In this document: piece by piece, positions 12,570-26,608 of the stretch
Position numbering within the stretch: position 1 is the stretch's first letter
Layout: each line of letters opens with the position of its first letter
Assembly (NCBI RefSeq): GCF_008831285.2
Contig: NC_045138.2
Span: forward strand, 36,139,115 to 36,203,114
Reading direction: 5' to 3'
DNA: 64,000 nucleotides
DNA from: Nymphaea colorata
Lineage: Eukaryota; Streptophyta; Magnoliopsida; Nymphaeales; Nymphaeaceae
Made by a program: the position numbers and the translations under genes
Notes under the pieces: generated by a model
What the model was told of the DNA's origin: nothing
Seen by the model: only the letters and a program-made list of their open reading frames with translations
The model's database searches: none

Positions 12570-14253
12570 TGTCTGGTGGTAGTGATTCATTGAACAAGTT
12601 GGAGGAAGCGATGCTATAGAATAGGTCATGCTCTTTGTCACGCACAGTCACGAATTTGGAGCCCGATCCAGTTTTTACCAAATTCGACTTGAACAGATTT
12701 CGTAATCGAATTCAAGATCTAATCTTTTAAAAACTGAATTCGGATGCGTTTAACATAAGATCCGATATTTAAAATGTGAACAGGTTGGTCAGATTTCTTT
12801 CCATGCGTCATCTCGCTAAACTACACGAACAAGGCGTTCTTGCTTTCAACATTCTGAAAACGGGAATCAAACACGCTCTACATGCGACGAAGAACCATGG
12901 GAGGACCAGACCAGTTAAGTTTAAAGGAGCCCTCTGGAAAGAAGCTGACCGGCGACGGCCATGACCATGCCTTGCAAAGACAACGTGAGAAAAAATCGTA
13001 GATTCGAAAGGGAGAAGGGGGATTAAAGCACGTGATGGCACCAAGGGAACAGGGCAAAGCCAAAAGAAGGAAAAGGTCTGGATTCCGGTCTTCTTCGTCG
13101 CCGACGAATATCTGCACTTGCTTGTCACCCACGTCTCCTCTTCCCACCCCGATTTCAGGAAGCTGCACTTGAATTCTTTTTCTCAGTAGAAACAGGTTTG
13201 ATTGTTTTTTCCCTCTTCGCCTTTGAATTGGAAAAGCTGGTTGCTTGTCCTAAACAAAAGAAACAATTGCTGCTCAATGTGAATATTCTTTTGATTAAAT
13301 TCAATTTCCTCCAATCCCAATGGAAACTGCTTTCTTTGGTTTTTGTCAAATAGTTGGATGCATGAAGCCCAGACTTTTTTTTTTCTTCCTTTTGTTCTTT
13401 TTGCTTCCACTTTAGGTTAAATAAGTCTCTGTGAATAGCTTGTGAGGAACACATACCTTCATCTTGACTCATCTTCTCCTTCAACTCGAAGGTCTTGAAG
13501 TACAATGACTCATCACCGATAGAATTCTTGCGGCGAAGGTAAAATGAAAAAGTGGGGAGTCAAACCTTGGCCCTTAGAGGAGTTCACTTTGTTTTGTTGT
13601 TTTTTTTTTCTCTCCTTTCAATGCGGTGATCTCATACGCCACATTTGAATATGTGGTATTCCACTGTAGTGTGACTCAAAAATTCAGGAAAATTCTGTGG
13701 CGAAACAAACATGGAACATTAAATCATTAAGCCACTGCGTTTTTGCTCAATCTTGGTATTTTTGTTCCCGCATTCTAATAAAATATTTCTAACTTCACCC
13801 TGTGGGCAATCTAGCTAGGTGGTCTTTGAGCCTATTTGACAGTGTTGCAGACAACGGGATCTGGTTCATATTGGAATGCATAAAAACTGATGCAGGCCGT
13901 ATTGGCCTCGGATCGGCCACAATAAATTAAGTAAAAACAAAAGTTACATTCTTTTATTATCTTGTTAAAACATTGCCTCCCCATTAGCCAATACAAGATT
14001 TGCGTTGGTAAACATTTGAATGGAGCCTACTTTCGCTCCTGCAGTGAGCATTGATAAGAATATTATTGTATTTTTGGGATACAGTTTTCATAATATAACG
14101 TAAAAGTTAACATAACATAATGTCAACAATCAGACGTTAGACACGATTACACACAGTGTTTTGAAACAATAACATAAAGTTTTTACATGTTACAAGAACA
14201 ACCCAATGTTCCTCTTATCAAACACACTCCTATTCATTTTATTCTCTTAGCTA

Positions 14254-14257
<4 letters not shown>

Positions 14258-14293
<36 letters not shown>
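14258..14293. repeat. (TA)n microsatellite upstream of subtilase
   Basis: About 18 uninterrupted TA dinucleotides, some 310 bp upstream of the subtilase start codon. Confidence 0.95.
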
Positions 14294-14295
<2 letters not shown>

Positions 14296-14605
14296 AGTAA
14301 GTCATTCAATACGGGTACCGGGAAGAAAAGGAAGACGAGGCATGCTTCGTTGCAATAATATATCTGCCCAATGTCTTAATCCTCCCCAAAAAGAAAACGA
14401 GGAAAAAGATAAAGAAGTAAAGTAAAGAAAAAGAAAAGATCCTAGGACTGAAGCATCGATAAGTCAAATTTTCTAACTTAGCTAAAACAGCAAGGATCTA
14501 TTCCATACAGCTCACACAAATTCGTTCTGGCCTTTTCCCCACATGATCACGGCTACAAATAAGGCCTCCGGAGGAGGAAGACCACCATCAATCCTGACGT
14601 CGCCC

Positions 14606-17600
14606 ATGGCAGAAACCAGGCTGCTCCTCTTCTTCCTGCTCTCTGCTTCTATCCTTCTCCATGGCCATGGGGCTTCAAGTGAAGCGCCAAAGGTACGTAT
14701 ACTTGATACGTGGTACTCCATGATTTAGTAGTTAATTTCCTGACCTCTTCTTAGTTGTTACTGTCTGTTAATAACGAGAAGTATATTGATAACTTATGTA
14801 ACCTTCCTCTTGTGATAAAAAACCACCGAATTAGATTTCATATAATTGTTGGGCGTAACTAAGCATTTCCAAAAAAACCGAATGAATTTTGAGTTCAGTT
14901 TTTTGTATGATTGAGAATTAGATTGCTTTTTTCGTATGTACTATTTTTCTTTTCCAAATTTTTCTTTTCCAAAGAAAAGAAAGAAATGGTAGACATTTTG
15001 GTATCCGACCTTTAGCTTATTGGGTGTATCTCCTAGCTAGGCACATATTGTATACATGGGAAGTTCGTTGAGTAGCAGCAACGAAATTGAAGGAGAAAAT
15101 TATGAGGAAGCGAATCACCTGAAGTTACTGTCATCAGTTATTCCAAGGTAAGAAAGTCGCTTGCACTTGATTTCATTAACTTGAGAAAGGAACGTTCACT
15201 TAATCTATGCTTTTATTGTACAGTGAGGACAGTGCCCGGGTGTCATTGATTCATGCGTATAAGTACTCCTTAAGAGGATTTGCTGCCATGCTTACAACGA
15301 AAGAGGCGGACACATTGTCCAGTAAATTATTTTCCCTGGTCCTGAGGGGATTTTTTCTGGTATCTGTAAATAAAGTTAACCTGATGCACTATTTCATGTT
15401 TGGCAGAATATCCGGGAATCGTATCGGTTTTCCCTGATCCAGTTCTTAAACTTCACACGACGCGTTCATGGGACTTCTTGCAAGCCACGTCCGGCGAGGT
15501 GGGGGCAAAGCCTGCGACAGCGCCTGTCAATGGAGACGTAATAATCGGAATGATCGATACAGGTGAATCCTGATCCGGAGAATATTATTTGTTCATCAAG
15601 ACGGAATTTAACGAGCACGATTTTGAACGTGTCGCTGCTTGTTCCCCATACTCTGTTTGAATTCTCCAGACCCTTTAGAAAATTATCCATTTAGAGAAGG
15701 CTCAATCTGTTTGAATGATGGAGAAGAGGGCGTGACTCGGACCTTTTGTCTCAGACATACTCTCGCCATTCAAACACTGTGGAAGGGGTTTGGGCAACCT
15801 CCATTCGAAAGTCAATAAACATATGAAATTAAAGTACAAAACCTTTTGTCACACTTGTGGTGGTGCGCCACATAGCTTTTACCAGCAAGGAGTGCCGTTT
15901 AATCGGGTAGCAATGTGGTTTAATATGAGGTTTGAGTCTCATGGTCACTATCATGTTTCGGGGTGTTACTCATTTAGGCCACAAATGGTGATAAGCGCAA
16001 CAGGATGAGAAAATCCCCCCACTACATTCAACTGACATTTTCCAAAATCAAAGGAATCCACCTTGCCCTTAGGGGTCGTTTGGAGACATTTTATGAGCAT
16101 CCCAAGAAAAAAAAAAAAAGGCCACCACAGCCCTTTTCCAACACCTTATGCCTTGCTTACAAACTTGTCCAAAAAGAGATTCCGTTCTACAAACCACCGT
16201 TGCTTTTAGACGGGAGTTGGGAATCTGGTGCTTTGAGATTTGGATACCAAACCTTTTAAATTTTATGAAGCAGAGATCTGATCGAGCTTCAGACTTACTA
16301 ATGCTACTCCATGCGGCGCCTGAATTCTTCTATGCCTATCTGTTTATTGCCACGCCCATGAGATCCCATGGACGTGCCAATTTATCGATTCCAATCACAT
16401 ATGAAGCATATGTCAATCGATAATCTGTCAACCATCAAATTCCAATATCATTAGGCATTTGGTAAGAAAAACTTTGTGCTCTTGAAACACATTTTCTTAA
16501 AACACATGTTATGTTCTTATTTTGAGAAGCATGATGCAGTTACGGATATCGTTCCTAAATCAAGCAATCGAACGGTAGAAGTAAGTAATCAGATCATATT
16601 TTCTGAAACAAAAGCATAGCACTCTTGAAACATATATTCTAAAAATGTTGTGTGTTTCAAGAGCATAATGTTCTCTTTTAGCAGTTTGCTTAGACATAAT
16701 ATCAGGTCTTAACCAGTTCACCTTTTCTCGTGGCGAATGTTAGGAATTTGGCCGGAGTCACCGAGTTTCAATGACGCGGGGCTTGGGCCGATACCATCAA
16801 GATGGAAAGGAACGTGCATGGAAGGGCCTGACTACAAAGCATCTAACTGCAACAGGTTTGAAATTTCTGCTCTAAATTGAAATTAGATATCTACAGCAAA
16901 AATAGAGCTAAAGCTAATGGGTGAACTTGGACTCAGGAAGGTGATCGGTGCCCGGTATTATAACTCATTCGGGGTCGCAAAAGTCCCGGAGTCAAACGGG
17001 TCCAGTACGCTGATGAGCTCGCCCAGGGACACAGTGGGGCACGGAAGCCACACCGCATCGACCGCGGCTGGCAGCATCGTGCACAACGCGAGCTACTACG
17101 GGCTCGGGCTGGGAGTGGCCAGGGGCGGGTCGCTGACAAGCCGGCTGGCAATCTATAAGGCGTGTTCGGAGGAGGGGTGTTCCGGGGCGAACCTGCTGAA
17201 GGGGATAGACGATGCGGTCAGGGACGGGGTGGACATCATCTCCATCTCCATCGGCATCAGCTCCGTCTTCCAAATGGACTTCGTCAGCGACCCCATCGCC
17301 ATCGGCGCCTTCCACGCGACGCAGAGGGGAGTGCTCGTGGTCTGCTCCGGTGGAAACGACGGGCCCTTCCCCTTCAGTGTGGTGAACTCCGCGCCCTGGA
17401 TCTTCACCGTGGGCGCTTCCACCATCGATCGGGATTTCCAGTCCACCGTCGTCCTCAGAAACGGACAAACCTTTCAGGTACACTTCGCCGTCAACGTCGC
17501 ACCGAATGTGTCGGATTGTAACTAAGACACCGATACCGGATCCGGATGTACTGAGAGGAGGAGGAGAATGTAGTGCAAATTTCGTAGAGCCATATCCATA

Positions 17601-20600
17601 TCCATGAAATACTAAGCTTGATATTGCCCTTCCTGCTTTATATTTGTATTAGACGTCAAACTCAGTTTCCGTTTTGAGTCCAAGTCCACGATCCACATCA
17701 AGAGAGAGTAAAGATCCAGTCAATTTTGAATTTTTTAGGACACGATTTCAAAGGTCATGAGCTCGGTAACTCATCTCTGTTTTACTTTTCCCTCTGCAAA
17801 GGGTTCTGCGATAAGTTTCTCGAAGCTCAACCGTTCAAGACTGTGGCCTCTGGTGTTCGCCGGCGACATCCCCGTCAGCCCCTCTTCACGTGAAGAAGCA
17901 AGGTCTGCCTCTCTCTCTCTCATATATATATACTTGGCTAAAGTTTTCATGTTGGTAGTAGAAATATATACATATATACATGGATAAAGAGAGAAGGAAG
18001 ATCGTGGACTTAGTAGCAACAAGTTCATGAACTACAAAATGTACATTTTTAGGTGCAGTAGTGCCGGTACGTGCATGGAAGGGACTTTCGTAATCGTGTA
18101 CATGTTTGGTTGGTGTTTGTTTATAACGTAGGAATTGTTATCCTGGATCACTGAACGCAGCCAAGGCAGCTAGAAAAATAGTGGTGTGCCTGGAGGACGA
18201 TCCAATTGTGACCAGAAAGGTGAAAAAGCTGGTTGTCGAATCCCTTGGAGCCAAGGGAATTATATTCGTCGACCAGCAATCGAAGTCGTCGGCATTGGAT
18301 GCCGGAGATTTTCCATTTATCGAAGTCAACAGCTCGGTTGGAAACCAGATTCTTGCCTACATAAATAGCACCAGGTATGCTCCTATTTTTCCTCTCCAAC
18401 GAGGTCCATAACTGTCTCGTACCAATTAGACAAAATGATAAAATGTTTTATTTTCTCTTACCAATCTCTGCGGGACATCCAAACATAGACTTATTAGACA
18501 GCTATTTGCCATCATGATCAAAATCTAAGTCATATGAACACGTTTAATTTGTTACTGTGCCCGTATCGACACTCTCATGCTCCCATATTCGTATTCGAAT
18601 AGGTTATGACACAATTTAAATTAGGTCTGGTTCGAGACATACATGAAAATTTTCTTTTTTAAATACATGATTTTTTTGTGAGATTTTATATTATATACAT
18701 GTACATTTTATTCAAAATGCATTTAAACCCCTTTTAACAAAAATGTTACAAGGGGAGCCTTATTAACCTGGTGATGCATGAAAATACTCAAAAAATCAAG
18801 GAAACGATGACATGTCCAGTGATTGGTTTTCTCGTAAAGAGGAAATTAGAAAAAGAGAAAATAAAATCTTTGGGAGAAAATTTCAATTATTAGAAAAAGA
18901 GAAAATAAAATCTTTGGGAGAAAATTTCAATTAACTTTCGTCGTGGGGTACAGCGAGACGCAGAATTCGCGTATAAATTTATCACCGCCCTAAAAGTTGT
19001 GACAGTGATCTTTTCTTGTGTCCGTTGCTTGCATTGTTTGAAATGACAGGAAGCCGAGAGCGTCGATCCTGACGAGCGTCGGCGTGCCAGGCGTGCGGCC
19101 AGCGCCGGTGGTCGCCTACTTCTCTTCTCGTGGTCCCGGTGGCCTCTCTCAGTCCATCCTCAAGGTCTACTCTCATTATATAACCCCTTCATGCACTTGT
19201 TCTCTTTGCACCATTTGTCTTACTCCTTGTACGATAAAAGAAGATTCAAATTATACCTTTCAAATTCAATTATTTTTGTATTGTCTTGTTTTTGCATTTT
19301 GAAATTTATAAGATAAGAAGAAATAATACAAAAAAGTTTCAAAAACTTGAGGTAGAATTACTGTCCAATTGACCAATGCCAAATCAAACAGACAAACAAG
19401 GTAATTTCTTTAATCTCTTTTCTCCATTTTTTCTAATAATTATGCATAAATTTAACAAAGATCAACTGGACATCATTTGGTTTATATGCTTCCAAATTTT
19501 ATTACTATTTAATGGCACCAACCATATGAACTCTTGAATAGAAAGAAACGTGTAGCTTGGAAGAAGAAAAATACTTTAACAAGAAAGATCTCCTTCATTA
19601 TTGCTGCTCACGGCCAATAATCTGGTTATTTCTATGTGGAAAGTTAGTTGATTGACATATAAATACTTAATAACAATTTTGGGACTTTATTTGAGAATTT
19701 TGTATATGATTTGAAATGCAATTTGTTAATTTGAAGTCTCAAATCATTTATATCTCTACATAAATTCTGGCTTTTCTCTTGAAAATTTTACAGCCGGATG
19801 TTGTAGCACCAGGAGTAAACATATTGGCATCTGTTATTCCAACAAACATGACGGGACAAGTTCCCGCGGGGAAGAAAGCCTCCATGTTTGCAATCAAGTC
19901 TGGGACGTCCATGGCTTGCCCCCACGTGACCGGTGCAGCTGCCTCCATCAAGGCTGCTCATCCTCACTGGACCTCCTCCATGATCAAGTCTGCACTCATG
20001 ACAACAGGTGGAGACACTTTTTACTTTATTGCTTGGTTTTATGCCATGGTTTGCTCTTAATAATCACTCGTTGTAATTCACAATATTTCTTAATTATGAC
20101 TGCTTTATATGGTCAGACAACCAGTAGAGCCTGCCATTCTTTTGTAGCTGTTACAAGTTACAACTTATCAGAATTTTACTTAATCACTTTGATTTTACCG
20201 AACAATCTCTTCACTATCACTCAGATCACCATTTCAATTATCAGAACAGAAATTCTAAACTAAGGTGCAAAAGTGAATTCTGAATATTCTATTAAGACAG
20301 ATTCATGGGGTTCTGCTCTTGGTCAAAATCAAATCTATACATGTCCACTTTTTGAATCAAGTGAGGTTTCCTCGGCTGCTTCTCATAGAATCCAGAATAT
20401 ATGACACAATTTTCAGGCCTGGATTCAGCCAACCTCATTAAGCATCGATCTATTGCTTGTATTAATTTATGGATTTTGATTCAGAATTATTGCGATCAGG
20501 CCCAGATCTGATCTGTTTGCCTCTTTCTCAGTTCCTAACTTTTCAAATGTGTTTGATTGATTGCAGCCTCAACAATCAACAACCTTGGAAAGCAAGTGAC

Positions 20601-21123
20601 AAACACTTCAGGAATATCTGCCACTCCACTTGACACTGGCTCTGGAGAAATACATCCAACCAGAGCACTTGATCCTGGCCTGGTCTATGAAACACATCCT
20701 CATGACCACTTCGACTTCCTCTGCTACTATGGCTACTCACATGCTCAGATCTCATCCATCTCAGGCACCAACTACAGTTGCCCAAGCAACTCTTCTGAAA
20801 TCCTAATATCCAATCTCAACTATCCCTCCATTTCCATCAGCAAGCTCGAGAGGCAAAATTTCACCACTAGGAGAGTCTCTAGGACACTGACCAATGTTGG
20901 TCCCAGCGTTGATGCCATTTATACAGTCACTGTGGAAGCTCCCAATTCATTGAGTGTTGAAGTAACACCGCAGAAGCTCATCTTCTCTGCAAATGCCACA
21001 AGATTGTCGTATGATGCAGAGTTCACTGTCAAGGGTGCAGAGACGGGATATCAATTTGGTTTCATAACATGGTCAGATGGTGCACATGTAGTTAGGACTA
21101 CATTTGCAGTTAATGTGGTATAA
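14606..21123 (+). CDS. Secreted subtilisin-like serine protease, SBT5.2/CO2-response protease type
   Basis: This is a predicted 776-residue pre-pro-subtilase acting in the apoplast. Exons: 14606-14692, 15041-15147, 15224-15321, 15407-15562, 16744-16855, 16937-17477, 17802-17902, 18132-18374, 19050-19164, 19794-20007, 20567-21123; all are in phase and without stops. A signal peptide (residues 1 to about 24, Leu-rich) precedes an I9 prodomain (about 32-105). The S8 triad is Asp148 (IGMIDTG), His222 ([11 protein letters not shown]) and Ser559 ([10 protein letters not shown]), with the oxyanion Asn near 327 (SGGNDGP). A PA insert lies about 370-500 and an Fn3-like C-terminal domain about 670-776. 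The segments [13 protein letters not shown] and DPGLVYE and the PSISIS region resemble Arabidopsis SBT5.2 (CRSP), which cleaves an EPF peptide precursor in stomatal control; that role is only inferred here. The ATG at 14606 gives the signal peptide; an upstream in-frame ATG at 14543 would add 21 residues and bury it. Exon 6 is strikingly GC-rich. Confidence 0.93.
16474..16668. repeat. MITE-like inverted repeat in subtilase intron 4
   Basis: TGTGCTCTTGAAACACAT near 16475 is matched in reverse complement by GTGTGTTTCAAGAGCATA near 16650. An internal partial copy 'CTCTTGAAACATATATTCTAAAAATG' type lies between them at about 16622. This gives a fold-back of about 195 bp in the longest subtilase intron (15563-16743). 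A target-site duplication was not established. Confidence 0.55.
18845..18932. repeat. 44-bp perfect tandem duplication in subtilase intron 8
   Basis: Two identical 44-bp units (starting ATTAGAAAAAGAGAAAATAA) at 18845-18888 and 18889-18932 lie inside intron 8 (18375-19049). Perfect identity implies a recent event; it does not affect the reading frame. Confidence 0.93.
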
Positions 21124-21789
21124 ATGTATCCCAGAATTAGATGAAAGTTAAAGGAGGCAATGTGTGGTTGACAATCATCTGTGCAGATGGAGAAGAATTT
21201 TCACCACGACTAATTGTACTGATGTTCTGTTATTGGATTATTTGGAGGAGGAAAACAAATATAGAATAAAGGAAGAGCCGCAGATCGAAGATATGGACAA
21301 GTTGTAGACTGTGAAGAAATTTTTGCATTTATTTTTTGGTCTGACAGATTTGAAGAAAGAATTTGTGTTAGTTATGTAGTTTTGCTGTTTGTGTCCGTGC
21401 TTCTGGAAGACCCTGTTCAGTGATTTTTTCTTTTCTTTTTTTTTGGGCTTGTTTTCTTAATGTTACGTTGTGTAACATGACATAAATTCTGGGATTAATT
21501 TATTAATTCCAATTACTAATCTGATTTTGAATCCATTTATTTGGCCGATTTACTGCAAACTTTTGAACCCGAATACAAACCACTCTCGAATTTGGCGTGC
21601 AGAATAATAACCAGATCCAAATTTTGAGTCTCATATCCCAACTAGGACAATAAATCAAGAAAAAATTCAAGATTGGTCAGTAGACAAAATTAAAAAGAAA
21701 AAGAACTTCAGCATTGAATGCTTGCCGTTTTTTTTCGAATCCCTGTTATTCAACTTTTGGAAAGGTCACGATTGACATATGTTCAATTG
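21124..21789 (+). other. Subtilase 3' flank, probable 3' UTR
   Basis: No ORF is supported. An AATAAA hexamer at 21265-21270 could serve polyadenylation. The stretch 21138-21415 is closely related to an orphan segment at 53406-53620. After about 21470 the DNA becomes ordinary AT-rich intergenic sequence. Confidence 0.55.
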
Positions 21790-23648
21790 TTCATGCTGTA
21801 AGGTTTAAAAACTTAATTTTAGAAACAATTATAAAACAATTAATTTCACTTGAACCATGAATTTATGCACAAATCGTTTTATTGTAAAAATCCAGTGAGC
21901 GAATATAGATTGTTTTCTTTAAATATCTTTAATGTTGTTATTACTAATTGTTTTGTTTCCAACCGTCCCCGTTGGAGTTATTCTTCCCGCTCCTTTTTTC
22001 AAGACTCTCGCTCGGAGAGGGTTTGGTTCTAGAAACCCTCGCTTCTCTAGGGTTTTCCTTCCTCGAGCAAGCAACCATCGCTCAGAAGGATCCTCATGAG
22101 AGAATCGAGCAACCCCTCTCTCTCTTTATAATTTTAATCTCTCGATCTCGATCATCTTTGCGCAACTCCCTGTCTCGCTCGATCTTTTAATGTTTCCCAA
22201 TCGCTTCCACCATTCTTCAGTCTCATGTTCGCTGATCATTGGATGCTGTAGCTGGAGACATGGGGAGATCGATCGGCATCATCAATATTAGGGATTAGAT
22301 TTCCCCTCAGACTGTGAGAAAAATTGTGATTCATTCAGGTAAATTGCCCGTCTTTTACTGTAATTCCCTTTGCTCGTGTTTATTTACAGTGCATGTTTGA
22401 ATAAGTGAAGATCTGATCTCATCTGTATTTGGAAGGTTGAGAGGCATTTTGCTATGTGCATGAGTCCTTGACCTGCTCACTTTCCTCTCTCTTTCGTTTA
22501 TTTGGCATCTGACGTGACTCAGGAAGAACGAGGAGTTGTTCACCCCCACAGACGGAGGAGGTCAACAAGCAACTCGATCAGAGGTGTGCATCCCCTTCTT
22601 GTTTCTCTTTTCTTGGCCTTGTTATTTTAGATCTCCATTCATTGCTGTTATTTCAGATCAGGGTTGGCGTATTCATGCTTTTTCGCAGCCACTTTACGAC
22701 TACAGTACATGTGCTAGTGATGAAAAGGACACGCCTATTCCTTTTCATGCTGTAAAATTGAAAAACTTAATTTTAGAAACAATTATAAAACAATTAATTG
22801 CACGTGAACCATGGATTGATGCACAAATCGTTTTATTGTTAAAATCCATGAAGCGAATATAAGATTGTTTTCTCTAAATATCTTCAAATATTATTACTAT
22901 TTATTTTGTATTCCGCGCGGTTGTCGTTATTACTAATTGTTTTGTTTCCAACCGTCGCCATTGGCGTTATTTTCCCGCCTCTTTTTCCAAGCGAGAGACT
23001 CTCGCTCAGCGAGGGTTTGGCTCTAGAAACCCCCGCTTCTCTGTTCGAGCAAGGGTTTTCCTTCCTCAAGCAAGCATCCATCGGTCAGAAGGACCCTCGT
23101 GAGAGATCGAGCAATCCCTCTCTCCAGCGAGGTTGGGTTTTAGAAACGCTCGCTCAGAGCGATGGAAAACCATCACGCGAATGAGGGTTTCACATAGCCC
23201 GCGGAACAGTCGATCGAGGGTTTGGACAACTATATCTCTCTCTTTATGTATTTTCTGTTTCTTTTGCAATCTCTCGATCTCGATCATCTTTGCGCAACTC
23301 CCTGTCTCGCTTGATCTTTTGATGTTTCCCAATATCTTCCACCATTCTTGAGTCTCATGTTCGCTGATCATTGGATGCTGTAGCCGAAGACCTGGGGAGA
23401 TCGATCGGTATCATCACTATTAGGGATTAGATTTCCCCTCAGACTGTGAGAAAAATTCTGACTCATCCAGGTAAATAACCCCTCCTTTTCTGTAATTCCC
23501 TTTGCTTGTGTTTATTTACAGTGCATGTTTGAATAAGTGAAGATCTGATCCCATCTGTAGTGGAAGGTTGAGAGGCATTTTGCAATGTGCACGACCTGCT
23601 CATTTTTCTCTCTTTTTCGTTTATTTGGCATATGATTTTGTGACTCAG

Positions 23649-25627
<1,979 letters not shown>

Positions 25628-26359
25628 GTGGGGGATGTTAGCAATATAATCGTACACACACACACAGAGACATGGGAATTGTTTCTATTTTATTGTTTTT
25701 TACTTATACAATATCTGTTAGATTTTGCTGTACTGATACCATTGATGCCTTTTTGAATTTTTCAATAATTGCGTTCAGTGTTTTATCTATGGAATATGAT
25801 TATTATAGCCATTAACAACCACACAACCATTTTCACAAAAGGGAAATGTACTGGGTATAAGGCTGGCCCAAGTAGTGTACCATGGTGTTGCAGAAGGTTT
25901 GGCTACGTTAGGCGGGCTAAGCAAAAGAGAGTTCTTGGAAGAGTAAGTTGAGCATGACAACCTTAGTAGTAGGACTAACTTAGATGGGGTGTTATTTCCA
26001 CCAAAAAATTTTCAACAATTAGGCCCTCCTCTTCCTTTTCTTAAAGATTTGTCTTTCTTGTGAGGAAGGTATCAAGAAGGTGGTTTATTATCAATTTAGC
26101 ATCATTGTCCAATAGTTGAGAGTTTGGACAATTATTCCATCATTTAGGTTTCCTCAACACCCACAGTCTCTGAGAAGCCTAGATGTTGCTTGTCCCATAT
26201 TTCTATCATTCTATGTCGATTGCCATAAAGGAAAATGTGTGGCAGTTTCCACATTGACAGAATGAGATCTAGATTCACATGCCAATAGGAGCCATTCATG
26301 AGTTTGACCTCAAAGCTCTTTAGTTTCTGTTAAAAAATGTCAAATCCTTCTGTTATGCA

Positions 26360-26397
<38 letters not shown>

Positions 26398-26608
26398 CAT
26401 ATATATATAATTTATTTATTTATTTATTTATTATACATACTTGTATATGTGAATATGTGCTCTTTTTGTAAATATGCTGTTTTTACAGCTTCTTTGGATT
26501 TCAATAACATTAGTCTGATTCTCCATTTCCTTTGTGATTTGGATTTAGTGCCCATCAGTGTGAGATTGTTGTGGGTTCTGTATATGACTGTTATCAGACA
26601 TATTTTCA
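25628..26608. other. Region downstream of the unrecognised exons, with microsatellite
   Basis: It holds a possible extra exon (about 25858-25948) ending in a stop. Open but unplaced sequence to about 26160 suggests a decayed continuation of the same gene. A (GT)n-(TA)n-(TTTA)n compound microsatellite lies at 26360-26433. No confident gene is present. Confidence 0.4.

Larger units (their letters stand above)
9260..14605. other. Gene-poor interval upstream of the subtilase
   Basis: These 5.3 kb contain no ORF with recognisable similarity. They hold homopolymer T runs (about 10128-10141 and 10169-10183), low-complexity 'gaatttgatttgaaag / cgatcccaatcagag' type sequence at 11500-12760, and one clear MITE at 12466-12569. 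The first few hundred bases are the kinase 2 promoter; the last few hundred, including a (TA)n tract, are the subtilase upstream region. Confidence 0.5.

Noticed and set aside
12776-13505. Several short ORFs on both strands
   Set aside because: No recognisable motif, no splice-supported extension; treated as intergenic.
14543-14605. Upstream in-frame ATG as subtilase start
   Set aside because: It would place a Gly/Arg/Pro-rich segment before the hydrophobic signal sequence; the ATG at 14606 gives a standard signal peptide and a better start context.
16992-17483. 163-codon antisense ORF
   Set aside because: It is a shadow of the GC-rich subtilase exon 6; composition follows the coding strand.
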